This document shows, in pieces, positions 1-10,201 of a DNA stretch of 64,000 nucleotides. The position numbers were made by a program, and so were the translations under genes. Location of the stretch: positions 28,630-92,629 of the forward strand of contig VXAU01002307.1 in assembly GCA_013399695.1 (NCBI GenBank), in the 5' to 3' direction. The number at the start of each line of letters is the position of its first letter. Within the stretch, counting starts at the first letter, position 1. The DNA comes from Formicarius rufipectus. Taxonomy: Eukaryota > Chordata > Aves > Passeriformes > Formicariidae. The notes under the pieces were generated by a model. It saw nothing but the letters and a program-made list of their open reading frames with translations, ran no database searches and was not told the DNA's origin.

Positions 1-298
1 AGCGCAGAATTGTAGACGTGTGTTTGTGAGGGATTGTTTGTGTAAGGGGCTGTTGGAATATGTATTAGACGCTGTTCTGTATGTTATACGTATTCATATA
101 TGTCGAACTTCACCCCTATATTTATATATTTGTATCTATTGTATATATATGTATTTTAATACTTATGAATATATGTAAGTGCATTTATGAAGCTGTAGAT
201 TTTGATATATTTTTATATATTTAATATAAATTATATGACATTTAAAAGTAACACAATATATGAACACAAAAAGATGATTCATTATTATGCAACCAATA
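1..298. other. AT-rich intergenic sequence downstream of DLGAP4
   Basis: Strongly AT-rich, with TATATA-type tracts from about 95 to 260. No coding, RNA or mobile feature is recognised before the SINE duplication at 299. The stretches 566-1040 and 1266-1384 likewise show nothing further. Confidence 0.6.
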
Positions 299-310
299 CA
301 AATGATGCTG

Positions 311-552
311 TTGTTGTTGTTGTTGGCTGAACTTGGCGAACGAAGATCTTGGGCTCAGCCTGCGCAGTGGATGTTTTAGGTGAGGCACAGTGTGCGCGGA
401 ACTGGCCCCACCCCCTTTACTCCTGAGGTTCATTTGCCACGGCCGAGCAGCTCGGACAGTGACAGCGAGTTCCTCGGGATTGGAACCGGCGTCCTCAGAG
501 GAGGAGCCGGCTCCACAGGTGGTGACTTACACCATCCAGCCAACGCCCGCCG
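311..552 (-). mobile_element. tRNA-derived SINE, copy A, with target-site duplication
   Basis: On the minus strand the element begins near 552 with a tRNA-like head. An A-box-like TGGCTGGATGGT lies at 542-531 and a B-box-like GGTTCCAATCC (one mismatch to consensus) at 488-478. A body follows, ending in a (CAA)n tail at 325-311. Spacing of the two boxes suits a tRNA with a long variable arm. It is flanked by CAAATGATGCTGT (299-311) and CAAACGATGCTGT (553-565), a 13-base direct repeat with one mismatch. It aligns with copy B at 52319-52557 at roughly 93% by eye. It has no CR1-type tail, so it differs from TguSINE1 as I know it. Confidence 0.75.
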
Positions 553-1040
553 CAAACGATGCTGTAATGCACAGGTAGCACATCTGGGCACGTACAGCTC
601 GGAAGGGCGGGGGCTCTGCCAGCCCATCCCCCCCCCAACAGCTGGGGCAGCTCTGACCATCCACTGGTGGGTGGGTGGCTTTGGGCTAAAGAACCTGCTC
701 TGTGCACTCCTGGGAGCTCCTGTCCCTGAGAGGCTGGACACAAAGCAGGGAGGTGTGCACAGCCCCCTCAGACCTGCCACCCCCCAGCACACGGAACAGC
801 CTGGGGAGCTGGACTGCTGCCCACAGACCCCGCAGAGGGGCAGCTCGCCAGAACAGCCTCCAGCAGCAGCCTCAGCCACTTTGGGAAGAGTAGATAAAAG
901 AAGTTAAAATATATTATAAAAAAAAAATTAAAAAATCACCCTCCCTTCCCTGCTATTTCCTAAACTCATCTTTACAACCCTCCCAAAACTCTGACAGTGC
1001 AACACAACAGTGTTTCTCTTCACAGAGAATCATTGTTAGA

Positions 1041-1265
1041 AAAGCCCATGGCCCCAGTTGCCCCATTCACTGCCCTTTTGAACACCTCCAGGACCGGGGA
1101 CTCCACTCCTTCCCTGGGCAGCCTGTTCCAACGCCTGACACCTCCTTTCCCTGAAGAGATTTTCCCTAATATGCAACTTGAACCTCCCTTGGCACAACCT
1201 GAGGCTGTTTCCCCTTGTCCAATGCCTTGTGCCCTGCAAGAGGAGCCTGAGCCCCACCTCAACCC
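1041..1265 (-). repeat. CR1 LINE fragment
   Basis: The plus strand shows the antisense of the CR1 3' region: CACCTCCAGG, GGCAGCCTGTTCCAACGCC, and CTTGTCC followed by the CCCCACCTC block. It is diverged, lacks the CR1 terminal octamer, and lies just downstream of the DLGAP4 poly(A) site. Confidence 0.7.
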
Positions 1266-1406
1266 CATGATGAATGTGAATGGTATCACAGCCAAGCTTT
1301 GATAGGACTTCAGCCCTATGTTTCAGAGCTTATGAGTGGGGGCAGAAACATCTCATGGACAACTGTGGACAGCACACAATGGTCAGACAGCACTCAGGAT
1401 TTCACT

Positions 1407-1416
1407 TTTATTTATT
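1407..1416 (-). terminator. DLGAP4: Tandem polyadenylation signals for DLGAP4
   Basis: Two overlapping AATAAA hexamers on the minus strand (TTTATT on plus, 1407-1412 and 1411-1416) are followed downstream by a GT-rich stretch around 1365-1382. This is the arrangement expected for a vertebrate cleavage site. Cleavage would fall near 1385-1395, giving a 3' UTR of about 1.5 kb, similar to mammalian DLGAP4 as I remember it. Confidence 0.6.
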
Positions 1417-1900
1417 TTTTGCCTTCTGGATCACCAACACTCTTACTGAAACCTCTAGGATTCCACCTCCACCCCCATGACAGTAGCACACAATCTCCCA
1501 ACTTGTTCAAACAGGTGAAGAAAAAAAAATCCCCAGCAAGATCCCTCAAGATGGGACAAAAACTTTCAGTGTGAGGGGATGGCAAAGAATGGGGTAGTGG
1601 CTGCTCTGGCTCGGAGAAGCCAGAAAAGGAGACCTACAAAGGGAAAAATGGGCTAAAAAATATTTAGCAATCCTTCCTCTACCCAGAGAGCAGGGAGATA
1701 AGGAAAAAATAGTCATCTGCTTACACACAGGGTATATATTTTTACACACACTTTTACACACATCTAGATATAGTACATGTAAAAATATATGCTATACATC
1801 TGCCCACCCTCACCCAGGTGTGTCCCACCTGCACGGTGTGCATGGGCAGGTATACGTGTGTAGGAATTACTATACAGGTACTACTAAGTGTATATGTGCA

Positions 1901-1908
1901 TATGTACA
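1901..1908 (-). promoter_or_regulatory. Pumilio response element in the 3' UTR
   Basis: The minus strand reads TGTACATA, an exact match to the Pumilio consensus UGUANAUA, inside the predicted DLGAP4 3' UTR. Pumilio proteins repress and localise many neuronal mRNAs. The motif is short and could occur by chance in this TA/CA-rich tract, so function is inference. Confidence 0.35.
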
Positions 1909-2915
1909 CATCGTACAGGCCGGTGGCCACCCCTGCCCCCTCTCTGTACACACAAAGACTACCCACCCCCCCAACACCAGGATGCTGCTCTGCCCTCTCC
2001 CGGCCCCAGCCCACTCAAACAGGTCTCCCAGTGCAGCAGCTTCTTTCTCAACAAGCAATTCAAGGGAAGTAATTTGGAAAAGGGAAGGGGGAGAAAAATC
2101 AAAGTGATGGGGCTCATGCTCTGTGGTCCTTCAGCTCTACTCCTGTGCCTGGAGGAGAGTCCAGCTCTCAGGATCAGTTCCTCACGGTCCCTTCTGCCTG
2201 TGCCAGGTTATTGCACATTTGCTTCTGGGCTGCGTTTCAACCTCTCTGTACATTCTACAGGCTCTGGCATCTTGTCCCTCCAACAAACACAGGATACAAA
2301 CCCCTGGCAACCTGCCCACCCCAGTATCCCATTCCAAGGAACATAAACCCCAAGGAAGGCTGCTGGCTGGCACAGCGCAGCAGGAGTACACACCAATGGG
2401 TGTTCTCTGTGGGAAGAGGGGTTTGGAACACAGGAACTGAAGCCATGCAAAGGGTGGGGGAGAGGGAGCAGGGGGAGGGGAAAATAACCGATGAGCAGGG
2501 CAGAACAGAGCTGAGGAGGAGGAAAAACACAGCATGGCAAGTGCTCAAGACTTCATGTTTTCTTGTCCTTTTCTTGTAAACAAGCTAGTAATTTTCATGA
2601 GATAGAACAAGTAAAAAGACTGAAGTTCCAAGTCGAGGGGCTGGAGTTCCCAAGAGTCTGTCCAGTCCGTTCAGTAACACCACAGCCGGGGAGAAAATGA
2701 GGGGCATTTTTTTGTATTTTTTTTTTGTATTTTTTTTTTTTTTTGTTAAAATCTTCATTACTTAAAGCTGAAAGAAAAAAGCCAACTCAGGAGCCCTTTT
2801 CAAGGATGGCTCATTGTCTCTAAACTGAATAAATCACACTAGTTTCAAGAGAACCTTTTTTTTTTTCCTTTTTAATGACTTATAAAACCCACCCGGTTCC
2901 GTGCTGGCCCATTGC

Positions 2916-3131
2916 TCAGAGGCGGGTCTGGGCCTCGGGGACGTAGATCTCGATGCTGTCGGCGCTCTCCGTGGCCGAGTTCTGCCGCACCGACGCCGCG
3001 CGCTTCGCTGCCATCAGCCGCTTCCGCGCCTCCTGCCGCTGCTTGTCCGAGTCAGAGCCTTTGTCCCGGTTCAGCTGCGATTTGGACTTGGCCGGCTTCT
3101 TTGGCACTGGAGGGGGTGGTTTCTTTTCTTC
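2916..3131 (-). CDS. DLGAP4: DLGAP4 last coding exon (C-terminus, PDZ ligand)
   Basis: The acceptor is CCTAAAG just above 3131. The exon opens with GAA GAA AAG (EEKK) in phase 0 and ends at TGA 2916-2918, giving 71 residues (380-450 of the short isoform). It contains the proline-rich KKPPPPVPKKPAKSK, the basic helix RQEARKRLMAAKRAASVRQN and the invariant end SADSIEIYVPEAQTRL. The terminal T-R-L is the class I PDZ ligand through which the DLGAP family binds Shank proteins. The reading frame stays open upstream into the intron, but the AG acceptor and the mammalian junction (TPE-K/R-K then EEKK) fix the border. This exon is identical in long and short isoforms. Confidence 0.96.
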   Translation of the reverse strand, partial: EEKKPPPPVPKKPAKSKSQLNRDKGSDSDKQRQEARKRLMAAKRAASVRQNSATESADSIEIYVPEAQTRL

Positions 3132-3328
3132 CTTTAGGGACACAGTAAGGAAAAACCCAAAAATGAACATGTACAGAGACTCCTGCTCTGAGCTGGTGGG
3201 GACCTTGTGGTGCGAGGGACTGAGCAGTGAGATCTACTGTCAGGAGAGAGAAGCAGGAGCAGCTCTTGAGCAAAGCAGCCCTCAAAAGTAGCTGCCCCTG
3301 TTTCTAGAGCTGTGACATTTTGCATTTC

Positions 3329-3371
3329 ATAGGCTCATAGAATGTATTGAGTTACAAGGGACCCACAGAAA
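3329..3371 (-). repeat. Very short CR1 3' end
   Basis: TCATAGAATG followed by GAGTTACAAGGGACCC resembles the antisense CR1 3' terminus. The sequence stops where a second CR1 begins at 3372, so two insertions abut in the intron before the last exon. Confidence 0.5.
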
Positions 3372-3755
3372 TCATGGAATCACAAAACAGTTTAGGTTGG
3401 AAGATCATTCAGTTCCACACTCTCCTTATGGGCAGAAACATCTTCCACTAGACCAGGTTGCTCCAAAACCCATCCAACCTGGCCTTGAACACTTTCAGGG
3501 ATGGAGAGTCCACAACCTGGAGGCTGATAATCCACAGCCAGGATGGAGTCCAATCCCTGTCCCTGCACAGACAGCCCAACTATCCCATCCTGTCTCTGAG
3601 AGTGTTGTCCAAACACTCTTTGAGCTCTGGCAGCTGTGAGGCCATGCCCACTGCCATTGGGAGTCTGGTCAGTGCCCACCCACCCTCTGGAAGAACCACC
3701 TTTTCCTAATATCCAACCTAAACTGCCTCTGACACAGCTCCATGCAGTTTCCATG
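3372..3755 (-). repeat. CR1 LINE fragment
   Basis: Antisense CR1 3' end: TTTAGGTTGGAAGATCATTC, then CTAGACCAGGTTGCTCCAAA, CTTGAACACTTTCAGGGATG and TTTTCCTAATATCCAACCT. It lies in the intron between the exons at 4264 and 3131. Confidence 0.85.
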
Positions 3756-4263
3756 GTGTAAGGGCCTTCTGAAGTGGCCTGGAGTTCAGAGACTGTGTCT
3801 GCTCCAGGTGTAGGTCAGAGTAGAGCACAGGCAGCATGAAGACATGAATTCACCTGGAACTGCAAAATTTTAAGATGTCACCCTGCCCTGAGCCACAATC
3901 CTTCCTAACCTTACCTGTAGAACCAGGGACACCATCTCTTCTGGATTTTCAAAAGATTCCAGTTGTTTTCTACACTACTTGGGCACTATGAATAGTTAAA
4001 CCCATTCACCCACTCCTGGCAACACTAGAGGCCCCTGCAGCACTGCTCAGCACTCCGGGCTCTTTCCATCCCAGCACCTTTTCCCCAGGTACAAAACTGT
4101 TCCTGCAATTACTCAAGAGGAATGGCCTCAGTACCTTGCAAGGCTGTGAGATTGCTTAAGTGCTGGGTGGCAAAAGCCCTTGAGAGCATCTGTCTGCAGA
4201 CAGAAATAGATACCCGAAATGTCTGCAAGGGGCTCTGGCCACCCTCCAGTGCCCCACACTCAC

Positions 4264-4416
4264 CTTTCTCTCTGGTGTCTCTGCCAATTGCCAACTATTC
4301 GCTTTCAGGTGGTACAGCTCGTCAAACTTCATGCTGATGTCTTCAATGGACAACTGGAGGAGATCCCAAAATCCAGCCAAGTCCTGGGCTGTGGGTCTGG
4401 GATTGGCATTAGGGTT
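4264..4416 (-). CDS. DLGAP4: DLGAP4 exon, GKAP homology region, distal half
   Basis: The exon is 153 nt (51 codons), phase 0 at both ends. The acceptor is CCTTCCAG before AAC CCT and the donor is AAG followed by GTGAGT. It encodes NPNANPRPTAQDLAG, then FWDLLQLSIEDISMKFDELY and HLKANSWQLAETPERK. This is the helical C-terminal GKAP-homology (GH1) region conserved in all DLGAP proteins, residues 329-379 of the short isoform. The preceding intron is 1.2 kb and the following one 1.1 kb. The latter contains two abutting CR1 fragments. Confidence 0.96.
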
Positions 4417-5652
4417 CTGGAAGGGAAAGCATTAAAAAAACACCGTTGAGAATGAATATACCGTCCTGCAAGCAGATCAGCCTGCAGGTTAATCAGCAGA
4501 TTAACCCCTTTTAGATCTGCCTACAACCAAAACCATCAAGAACCCACAGGAGACACCAGCCCTGAACATGCAGATACACAAAAAATCATTTACAGTCAAA
4601 ACCATTTCTGCCAAGCTCAGGAAGCAGAGGTACTGACTGCACTTCTCCTACAGCAGCCTGAAGAACAGACACTCTGCTGGCAGTAATTCCACAGCAGGAA
4701 CCTCCACCTGGAGGTCCCCAGCACGGGAATCAGAGCCAGAACACTGGTTTCTTACAGAGAGATTCTGATTTCAGAGTGGGAAGTAATGGACACACCACAA
4801 TACAAACACACCTTGGATGCCTGGAGTGCTCACATGCAGCTGTACAGCACTCCAAGGAACCACACGGAGCTTGCAGGAGCAAAATTACTTTGCTACACTC
4901 TCCCCCAAACAAGGCGAAAGCATCTGTATTTCTTGGGCTAGGGTGAAAAATTTTAAGTAGCTTAAGTTTCTTCCAGGAACAGGATTTTCCCATACAGCTG
5001 AACCACAATCAAAGGCCCTGGAAAGCCTAAGATCAGATTGGAGCAACTCAGCACAAAGCTCTGCTGACAGCCTGGTAGCTCGTGGTGTTGCTGCTGCTCA
5101 GCTGTGATCAGCCAGAGATCAGCAGGCAAATGCTCAGCACTTTATCCCCTCCTTTTCAAGTTTCTCTGGGATTATTTTACATGTAAAGGGGAATTCACCT
5201 CAGAGAAAGCTTGCAAAATCCATAAAGCTTGAGGGGAAAACCAAACCACAGATTCCATTGATCCCCATTAGCCCTGTTGAGCTCTGAACAAGGACAAACC
5301 CTTCCATTCCCTTTGCAGAGATCAATTCCCATGCCACGTGACCAGTGTGACAGTCCTGTAGGGACAGTTTTAGCAGCCACATCATCTACACACAAAGGAA
5401 GTACGTTTGGTTGAGAGTAGTCTTTCCAAACAGTTCCTCCTCTTTGGTCAAACCTCAGTAGTTGACCTCAAAAAGCCCTTGGGAAGCAGGAGGTTAACCC
5501 AGCCCTCACCACCCTGGCACTGCCCTTAGTCTAAGGTTGCACTGGCCTTGTTTTCAGTGACAGCAGCCTGTTAACACCTCACCATGTTCCTGTAGTGCTG
5601 TTGAAGCAGATACATCCCCATTTCAGAAACCAGAAGAGAGATCCAGACTCAC

Positions 5653-5744
5653 CAAGTTTTGTTCACAGAGGCCGTGGAATTGCTGGAACTTCTGTGACAT
5701 TAGTAACTGTGCACTGCCCACTGCACTCAGGACTTTTCCTAAGA
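5653..5744 (-). CDS. DLGAP4: DLGAP4 exon, GKAP homology region, middle
   Basis: This 92-nt exon is too short for an unaided ORF call. The acceptor is CACCCACAG and the exon begins TC TTA GGA, completing a valine with the G from the exon at 7539. The donor is TTG followed by GTGAGT. It encodes (V)LGKVLSAVGSAQLLMSQK and FQQFHGLCEQNL. This matches mammalian DLGAP4 almost exactly; from memory, a histidine here replaces the mammalian arginine in QQF-R-GLCEQN. These are residues 298-328 of the short isoform, part of the helical GH1 region. The phases (1 in, 0 out) agree with both neighbours. Confidence 0.95.
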
Positions 5745-7301
5745 CTGTGGGTGAGGAAAAAAGAAAAATACCTCAGTTGAACACAGTATTAATTGCAGCA
5801 ATGAACTCCAAAGTTTCTGGAGTAAAGAAACACTCAAGTTATTACAAAAGGAGCTTCAGAGATCCTCAGGCACTAACTGCTCTCACAGAACGATGATGAA
5901 TTGAAACTACACTTGTCTTTACCATCTATTAACGCCCCTTCTGGCAGGCCACAGGCAGACCAGACTGAGGGCATTACAACACCTGAGATGGCAGAAAGCT
6001 CCTTCAACTGCCGTCAGCCTCTCAGGAGCCACCAGCACCACCACAGTGAGCAGGTCTGCTGGCATCTGCTCAGGGATCACATCCTGCCCTTCCACTCCTG
6101 CATGAGATTAAGGTGGCAAAGGGCAGGTGGCAACCTCTGTGTACCAGCAGGGATTAACATACTGAGGACAGGGCTTTTAACAGCCGGGACTTCATGTTGC
6201 TCTTAATGGGTTTCCCAAGAAGCCTCTGGGCATGGCAACGTTCCTCTGCTCATTAGTGGAAATACCCTGTCTGGGCTTTTCCCTTCCAAAGGCAGGTTCA
6301 GGGCCCCTCTCCTCTGGGCCTGCAGCTGCTTCACCAGTAGAGACCAACTGAGCCCTGCTCCTCCTGCTCTGCTGCAGCACCTGAGCCAGCTCTGAGTGTC
6401 TGGAAATCTTAGAGGGACAAGTGTGTGCTGGGCTCTCTCACACCCACCAAGGGTTTGGTTACAGGATCTACCAGCAGATTGTCCTTAGAGGTCACAGGTA
6501 TAATGCCACAGGGGTCTTAGTGTCTTTCCTTGCCAGAGCACTCCTGCCACAGAGTGAAACCAGGTCACCTCAACACAGGGAGATCCCTGACACAGCCTGT
6601 CCCCGTGGCAGCCAGGGCAGCACTACAGGGCAATTGGATTAGCTCCTTGAGCCCCAGCAGTGACAGTGAGCTAAAACGGAGCCTCACCTTTGTTTCACCT
6701 TTCTCATGTGTTAAATATGTAAAAACCAGACTCCACACAAAGATCCTGCCCTCTGCAGCCCTGTCACCCACTCCTGTCATTCCATATGTACCATAGGCAT
6801 GATTCCCACTGCAAGCAACTCATTTGAAAACAATGAAACAAGCCCAACTGGGGCCAAACCAAATAATATCAAGTGACCTTATGTTCCTTGTGCATATGCT
6901 TTTGGTGTATTCAGCACAAATTCAGCAAGGCTTTCCCATATGGAGAAACCTATTTGCTACAGAAACAAGTTCATCAACTGAACATATCAAACAAGCTCAA
7001 AAGTTGTGTTTATTCTGTCCCACAGCCAGCTAAGCTTTTCCCTGTTTGAATGGGAGAGGCAGGGAGAGATCTCAGTCTCCCTGACAGCTTTTTCCATTAA
7101 ACCTTTTTTCTGATTAAATCCATTTGTTTTTAGCAGTTTTGAGTGGTCAGAAGCTGTATCATTCCCTGCATGTTTTATATCCTGCATTACAGCCTTATTT
7201 TTTATTGCATATGACAGAGGGAATTACCCTATCCATCCAAAGGAAAGTGTTCCTTATCCCATCCTCATCTCCATGTTCCGGCTCTGTGGGTTTTCAGTAG
7301 T

Positions 7302-7460
7302 TTCACAGCATCAAGGAATGGTTTGGGTTGGAAGGGATCTTAAACACCATCTCAATCCACCTCCCTGCTATGAGCAGGACACCTTCCACTAGGACAGGTT
7401 GCTCCAACAACACCCATCCAACCTGGCCTTGATCACTCCCAGAGATGGGGCAGCCACAAT
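7302..7460 (-). repeat. CR1 LINE fragment
   Basis: Antisense CR1 3' end: AATGGTTTGGGTTGGAAGGG, CACTAGGACAGGTTGCTCC and the GATGGGGCAGCCACA block. It is truncated 79 bases from the donor of the exon at 7539. Confidence 0.85.
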
Positions 7461-7538
7461 TTAACAGCAGAAAGCTGACCCAACACTCAGTTCCAGGTGC
7501 TGTCAGGCTGCTCCAGTTCAGAGGCTGCCAACACCCAC

Positions 7539-7945
7539 CTTCCTCAGAGAGATTGTTCTCTTTGGTCTCCTGGTCCATCTGACGGCACCAGCCTTCCAAG
7601 CGCTCCGTCTCTGCCTGCAGCAGTTTCAGGAACCAGAACCCATCCCGCCGGCAGGGCCCGGGCTGCGCGGGCTCTGATGGTGACGTGGAGGTCTCAAGCC
7701 AGGGGTCAGGAGGAGGGAGGGAAGAAGGCTCCAGGGCCGGATCATTGTTTTCTCCATAGGAGAGGTTTCTCTTAATCTGTGAGGGCTTGGCTGGTTGCCT
7801 GGTAGTGGCATCAACACCAATGGAGTTGTTGTGCTGGGGGCACTCAGCGAGGCTTCTCTCAGATGATTTACAGTTGGAGTTATTGGGTTCCTGTGTGTCA
7901 GAGTCTGTGTCCTGTTTGGAGGACATGCTGCGAGAGTGGCTGTTT
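7539..7945 (-). CDS. DLGAP4: DLGAP4 exon, central acidic/serine region and start of GKAP homology region
   Basis: The exon is 407 nt. The acceptor is TCTCTTTAG; its first base completes an arginine (CG/A) with the 8378 exon and its last base G completes a valine with the 5744 exon. The donor is G followed by GTGGGT. It encodes NSHSRSMSSKQDTDSDTQE, the serine-rich NCKSSERSL block, QIKRNLSYGENNDPALE, the SSLPPPDPWLETS motif, and then RRDGFWFLKLLQAETERLEG and QMDQETKENNLSEE. The last portion begins the conserved helical GH1 region. These are residues 162-297 of the short isoform. The frame remains open past the donor towards a CR1 fragment (about 7302-7460), which is not coding. Confidence 0.96.
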
Positions 7946-8377
7946 CTAAAGAGATCAAAAGCAAACACTCAATAGCAGGACTCGACCTGGCCAGCCTCCT
8001 GCACCAACAGCAAAATCCATTTGGTTTATGCCTGCAGTGGATCCTCACCTTGCCCCTCCTCGCACACAGACACACCACACACTCAGACAGACAGAATTAT
8101 AAGGTTGCCTGCTTACTGCAATCGGCCGTTCAGAAGAGAGGGCTGACGCACGTCTATAATTACTGCTATCATTTCTTATTTAATTTCAAGCTCCCATTGA
8201 TTTGGCTGTTACAGAACAAGTGCTTTTTGCAGTGGGTGTGTGCTGTGGAGGAAGAGCTCTCCATGGGCCCCATTCAACACCACTCACTGGCACAAAGCAG
8301 GGAAGAAGGTCTAAGCAGAAGTGGGGGGAAGCACAATTTAAAAGAAAGAAAACTACACAAGGCTGCGTCTCACTTAC

Positions 8378-8469
8378 CGCCACTCGTCCTCTACCTGTAC
8401 CCCGATGGACTGGAATTTGGTGGCTGGTGGAGGAGGCTCCTCTTTTGCCACTGGCTGAAGGCAGTCAAC
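8378..8469 (-). CDS. DLGAP4: DLGAP4 exon with second dynein-light-chain-type motif
   Basis: The exon is 92 nt. The acceptor is AATAAG before GTT GAC and the donor is CG followed by GTAAGT. It encodes VDCLQPVAKEEPPPPATK, then FQSIGVQVEDEW with the first two bases of the next arginine. GVQVE, and GIQVD completed across the upstream junction, match the (G/D)-[I/V]-Q-V-D type sites by which GKAP/DLGAP1 binds the DYNLL dynein light chain. Their role in DLGAP4 is inferred from the family. Skipping this 92-nt exon would shift the frame. Confidence 0.95.
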
Positions 8470-9839
8470 CTTATTAAACAAAAAAAATACAGACAAAAAC
8501 AGACACAAGAACTTGCTGCTGGAATTCACATTAGTAGACCCAGGGGTGCTGCACACACAGAGAGCAATGCTGACACCACACACCAACAGGAGGGTTGTCT
8601 AAGGAGAGGCACAAGGTTACTGCTCAGCTATGCCCCCACCTGAGGATCAGGGCTGTGTCCTGCCAGGTTCTTGCCAGGGACCTGCTCTAAGAGCCCACCC
8701 ACCTGTGTCTGCACAGCCAGGGCAAGGCAGTGTGTCCCTATGCGTGTGCCACCCTACATGGGCAACAGCCAAGTGATTCAAGAGGGGACAGAGAGCTGAT
8801 TGAGACTGACAGCAAAGCCTTGCTTCCTCTCTCCCAGGGACTGACACCCTCCACAGCTCTGCATAAGAGGGTTAGAAGGTTTTAGGAAAGAAATCTAGGT
8901 GGCTTGGGAATCAGCTAAGAGAACAAGAGAAGGAGGCATCTCAGTGTGTGTTCTCTCACCTTGCTGCCCTTTCAGCAGGTGTTGTGCCACACAAACCTTC
9001 AGAGAAGCCTTCACTGTCACCTGTACCTAACTGTCCAGGTAGCCCTCCTGTAAAGCTGATAAAGAATTTGTTCAGTGCGTCCACACACGCACACACACAC
9101 AGTGGCTCAAAGCTCAGACCCTGCATTTGACTCTGCCCAAGTTCCCACCTCCAGGAAACAGCTCTGAACCAGCACCTGGGACAGAACAAGAGTTGGCAGC
9201 CACCTGTAACTGAGAAACCTGTCCCTAGAGGAGGGTATAGCTCCAGAGGATACAGTTTTGCTGACCAAAGCATGAATCTACACTACTCAATGAATTCTCA
9301 TTTGACTATGAAATCAACAGCTCATTTCCATTGATTTCCACAGAGTTAAATGCTTCCAGCAAGAGAAGCAGTAACCTGCTGGGAATGGTGGACAGCAAGG
9401 AATTGGTCCCTCCTGCCTACAGCTCTGGGATCATTTGGCACTGCAGTAGCTCATCTCACATGGGTGTCAAGCAGAAAGACCCATCTCTCAGGACAAAATC
9501 GTCCCTAGAAGCATGGTTGACTAGGATCAGACTGATGGGAAGGAGTACAGAGTACAGGCAGACCAGCAGCAAAAGGCCTCTTCAGAGGTACTCAGTTAAC
9601 ATGGTCCCACTGCTCTAGGAAACACTAAATTTTTACTAAAAGAACTTAGTCCTTTCTGGGCTGTTATGGGAAGGTGCTGCTGTCCCTCACCCTAGGAACA
9701 CAGGCAGTTAGTCTGACAAGGCAGTGTCCCCTGCTATTCTGCATGAGCTCATATGCACACTTGGTCACAGAAAAGGCACATGCTAAATGGATGGAGTAAG
9801 GACATTCCTTGGGACAAAGGAGAACAAACTATTCCATAC
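8470..9839 (-). other. DLGAP4: Short DLGAP4 introns in the 3' cluster, nothing notable
   Basis: This 1.4-kb intron holds only a CA repeat near 9080. The introns at 4417-5652, 5745-7538 (apart from the CR1 at 7302) and 7946-8377 likewise contain no recognisable gene or element. All have GT-AG borders on the minus strand. Confidence 0.7.
9080..9101. repeat. Short CA repeat
   Basis: An imperfect (CA)n run, with a few interruptions, lies in the intron between exons 9840 and 8469. A similar run occurs at about 45910-45930. Confidence 0.7.
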
Positions 9840-10201
9840 TTGTATTCCTATAGACGACAGCTTTCTTTTGGGGACAGTCTCCACTTTAGGCTCTTCACTT
9901 GTCAGAGTCCCTTTGTCACTTTTCAAAGTTGCATTTTTCTGAGGTAACTCTGGAGTGTCTCTGGCTGGAGTGACGATGCTCCCCCTTGTCACGCTGGGTG
10001 TCCTGGTGCTGTCCAAGCTGTCTGAGGAATTGCTGAGCCCCGACTGGCTGGTCACCTCACTCTTGTGGTCCTGGCTGTCCAGGTAGGTGTCCTGGGCCGA
10101 TTCAGTGCTGCTCTGCACAGTGACAGAGATGAACGGCTTTGATGTGGTCCGAGGTGGGACAGGAGGTGGAGTCTTTTTATATGCCACTAGGCATGATGAA
10201 C
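9840..10201 (-). CDS. DLGAP4: DLGAP4 exon shared by long and short isoforms (KKTPPPVPPR exon)
   Basis: The exon is 362 nt. The acceptor is CATCGCTGCAG before GT TCA TCA and the donor is CAA followed by GTATGG, a weak but legal site. It encodes SSCLVAYKKTPPPVPPRTTS, KPFISVTVQSSTESAQDTYL, the polar DSQDHKSEVTSQSGLSNSSD, a T/P/S-rich linker, and KRKLSSIGIQ at the end. Two upstream exons can join it. The long-isoform exon at 52846 ends with A (AGT, Ser) and the alternative exon at 43331 ends with T (TGT, Cys). These are residues 11-131 of the short isoform. The proline-rich KTPPPVPPR stretch is invariant in DLGAP proteins and suits SH3 binding. Confidence 0.97.

Larger units (their letters stand above)
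1385..2915 (-). other. DLGAP4: DLGAP4 3' UTR
   Basis: This is the non-coding continuation of the last exon, about 1.5 kb from the TGA at 2916-2918 to tandem AATAAA signals at 1407-1416 (read on the minus strand). I saw no earlier canonical AATAAA on this strand. An A-rich run in the transcript, seen as T-runs at about 2707-2746, could prime oligo-dT internally. A TA/CA-rich block at 1730-1920 contains a UGUACAUA Pumilio-type motif at 1901-1908. The 3' end is inferred from signals; no transcript evidence is available. Confidence 0.7.

Noticed and set aside
380..907. 175-codon plus-strand open frame
   Set aside because: Its first third is antisense to SINE copy A; the rest is low-complexity and unlike any known protein.
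2868..2876. ATTAAA as the DLGAP4 poly(A) signal
   Set aside because: It is only about 45 bases after the stop codon with no GT-rich element; the tandem AATAAA at 1407-1416 is far better.
7303..7538. Extension of the 7539 exon to the end of its open frame
   Set aside because: A GTGGGT donor in the correct phase ends the exon, and the extension runs into a CR1.
7936..8643. 235-codon plus-strand open frame
   Set aside because: It is the antisense shadow of two verified DLGAP4 exons and their intron.
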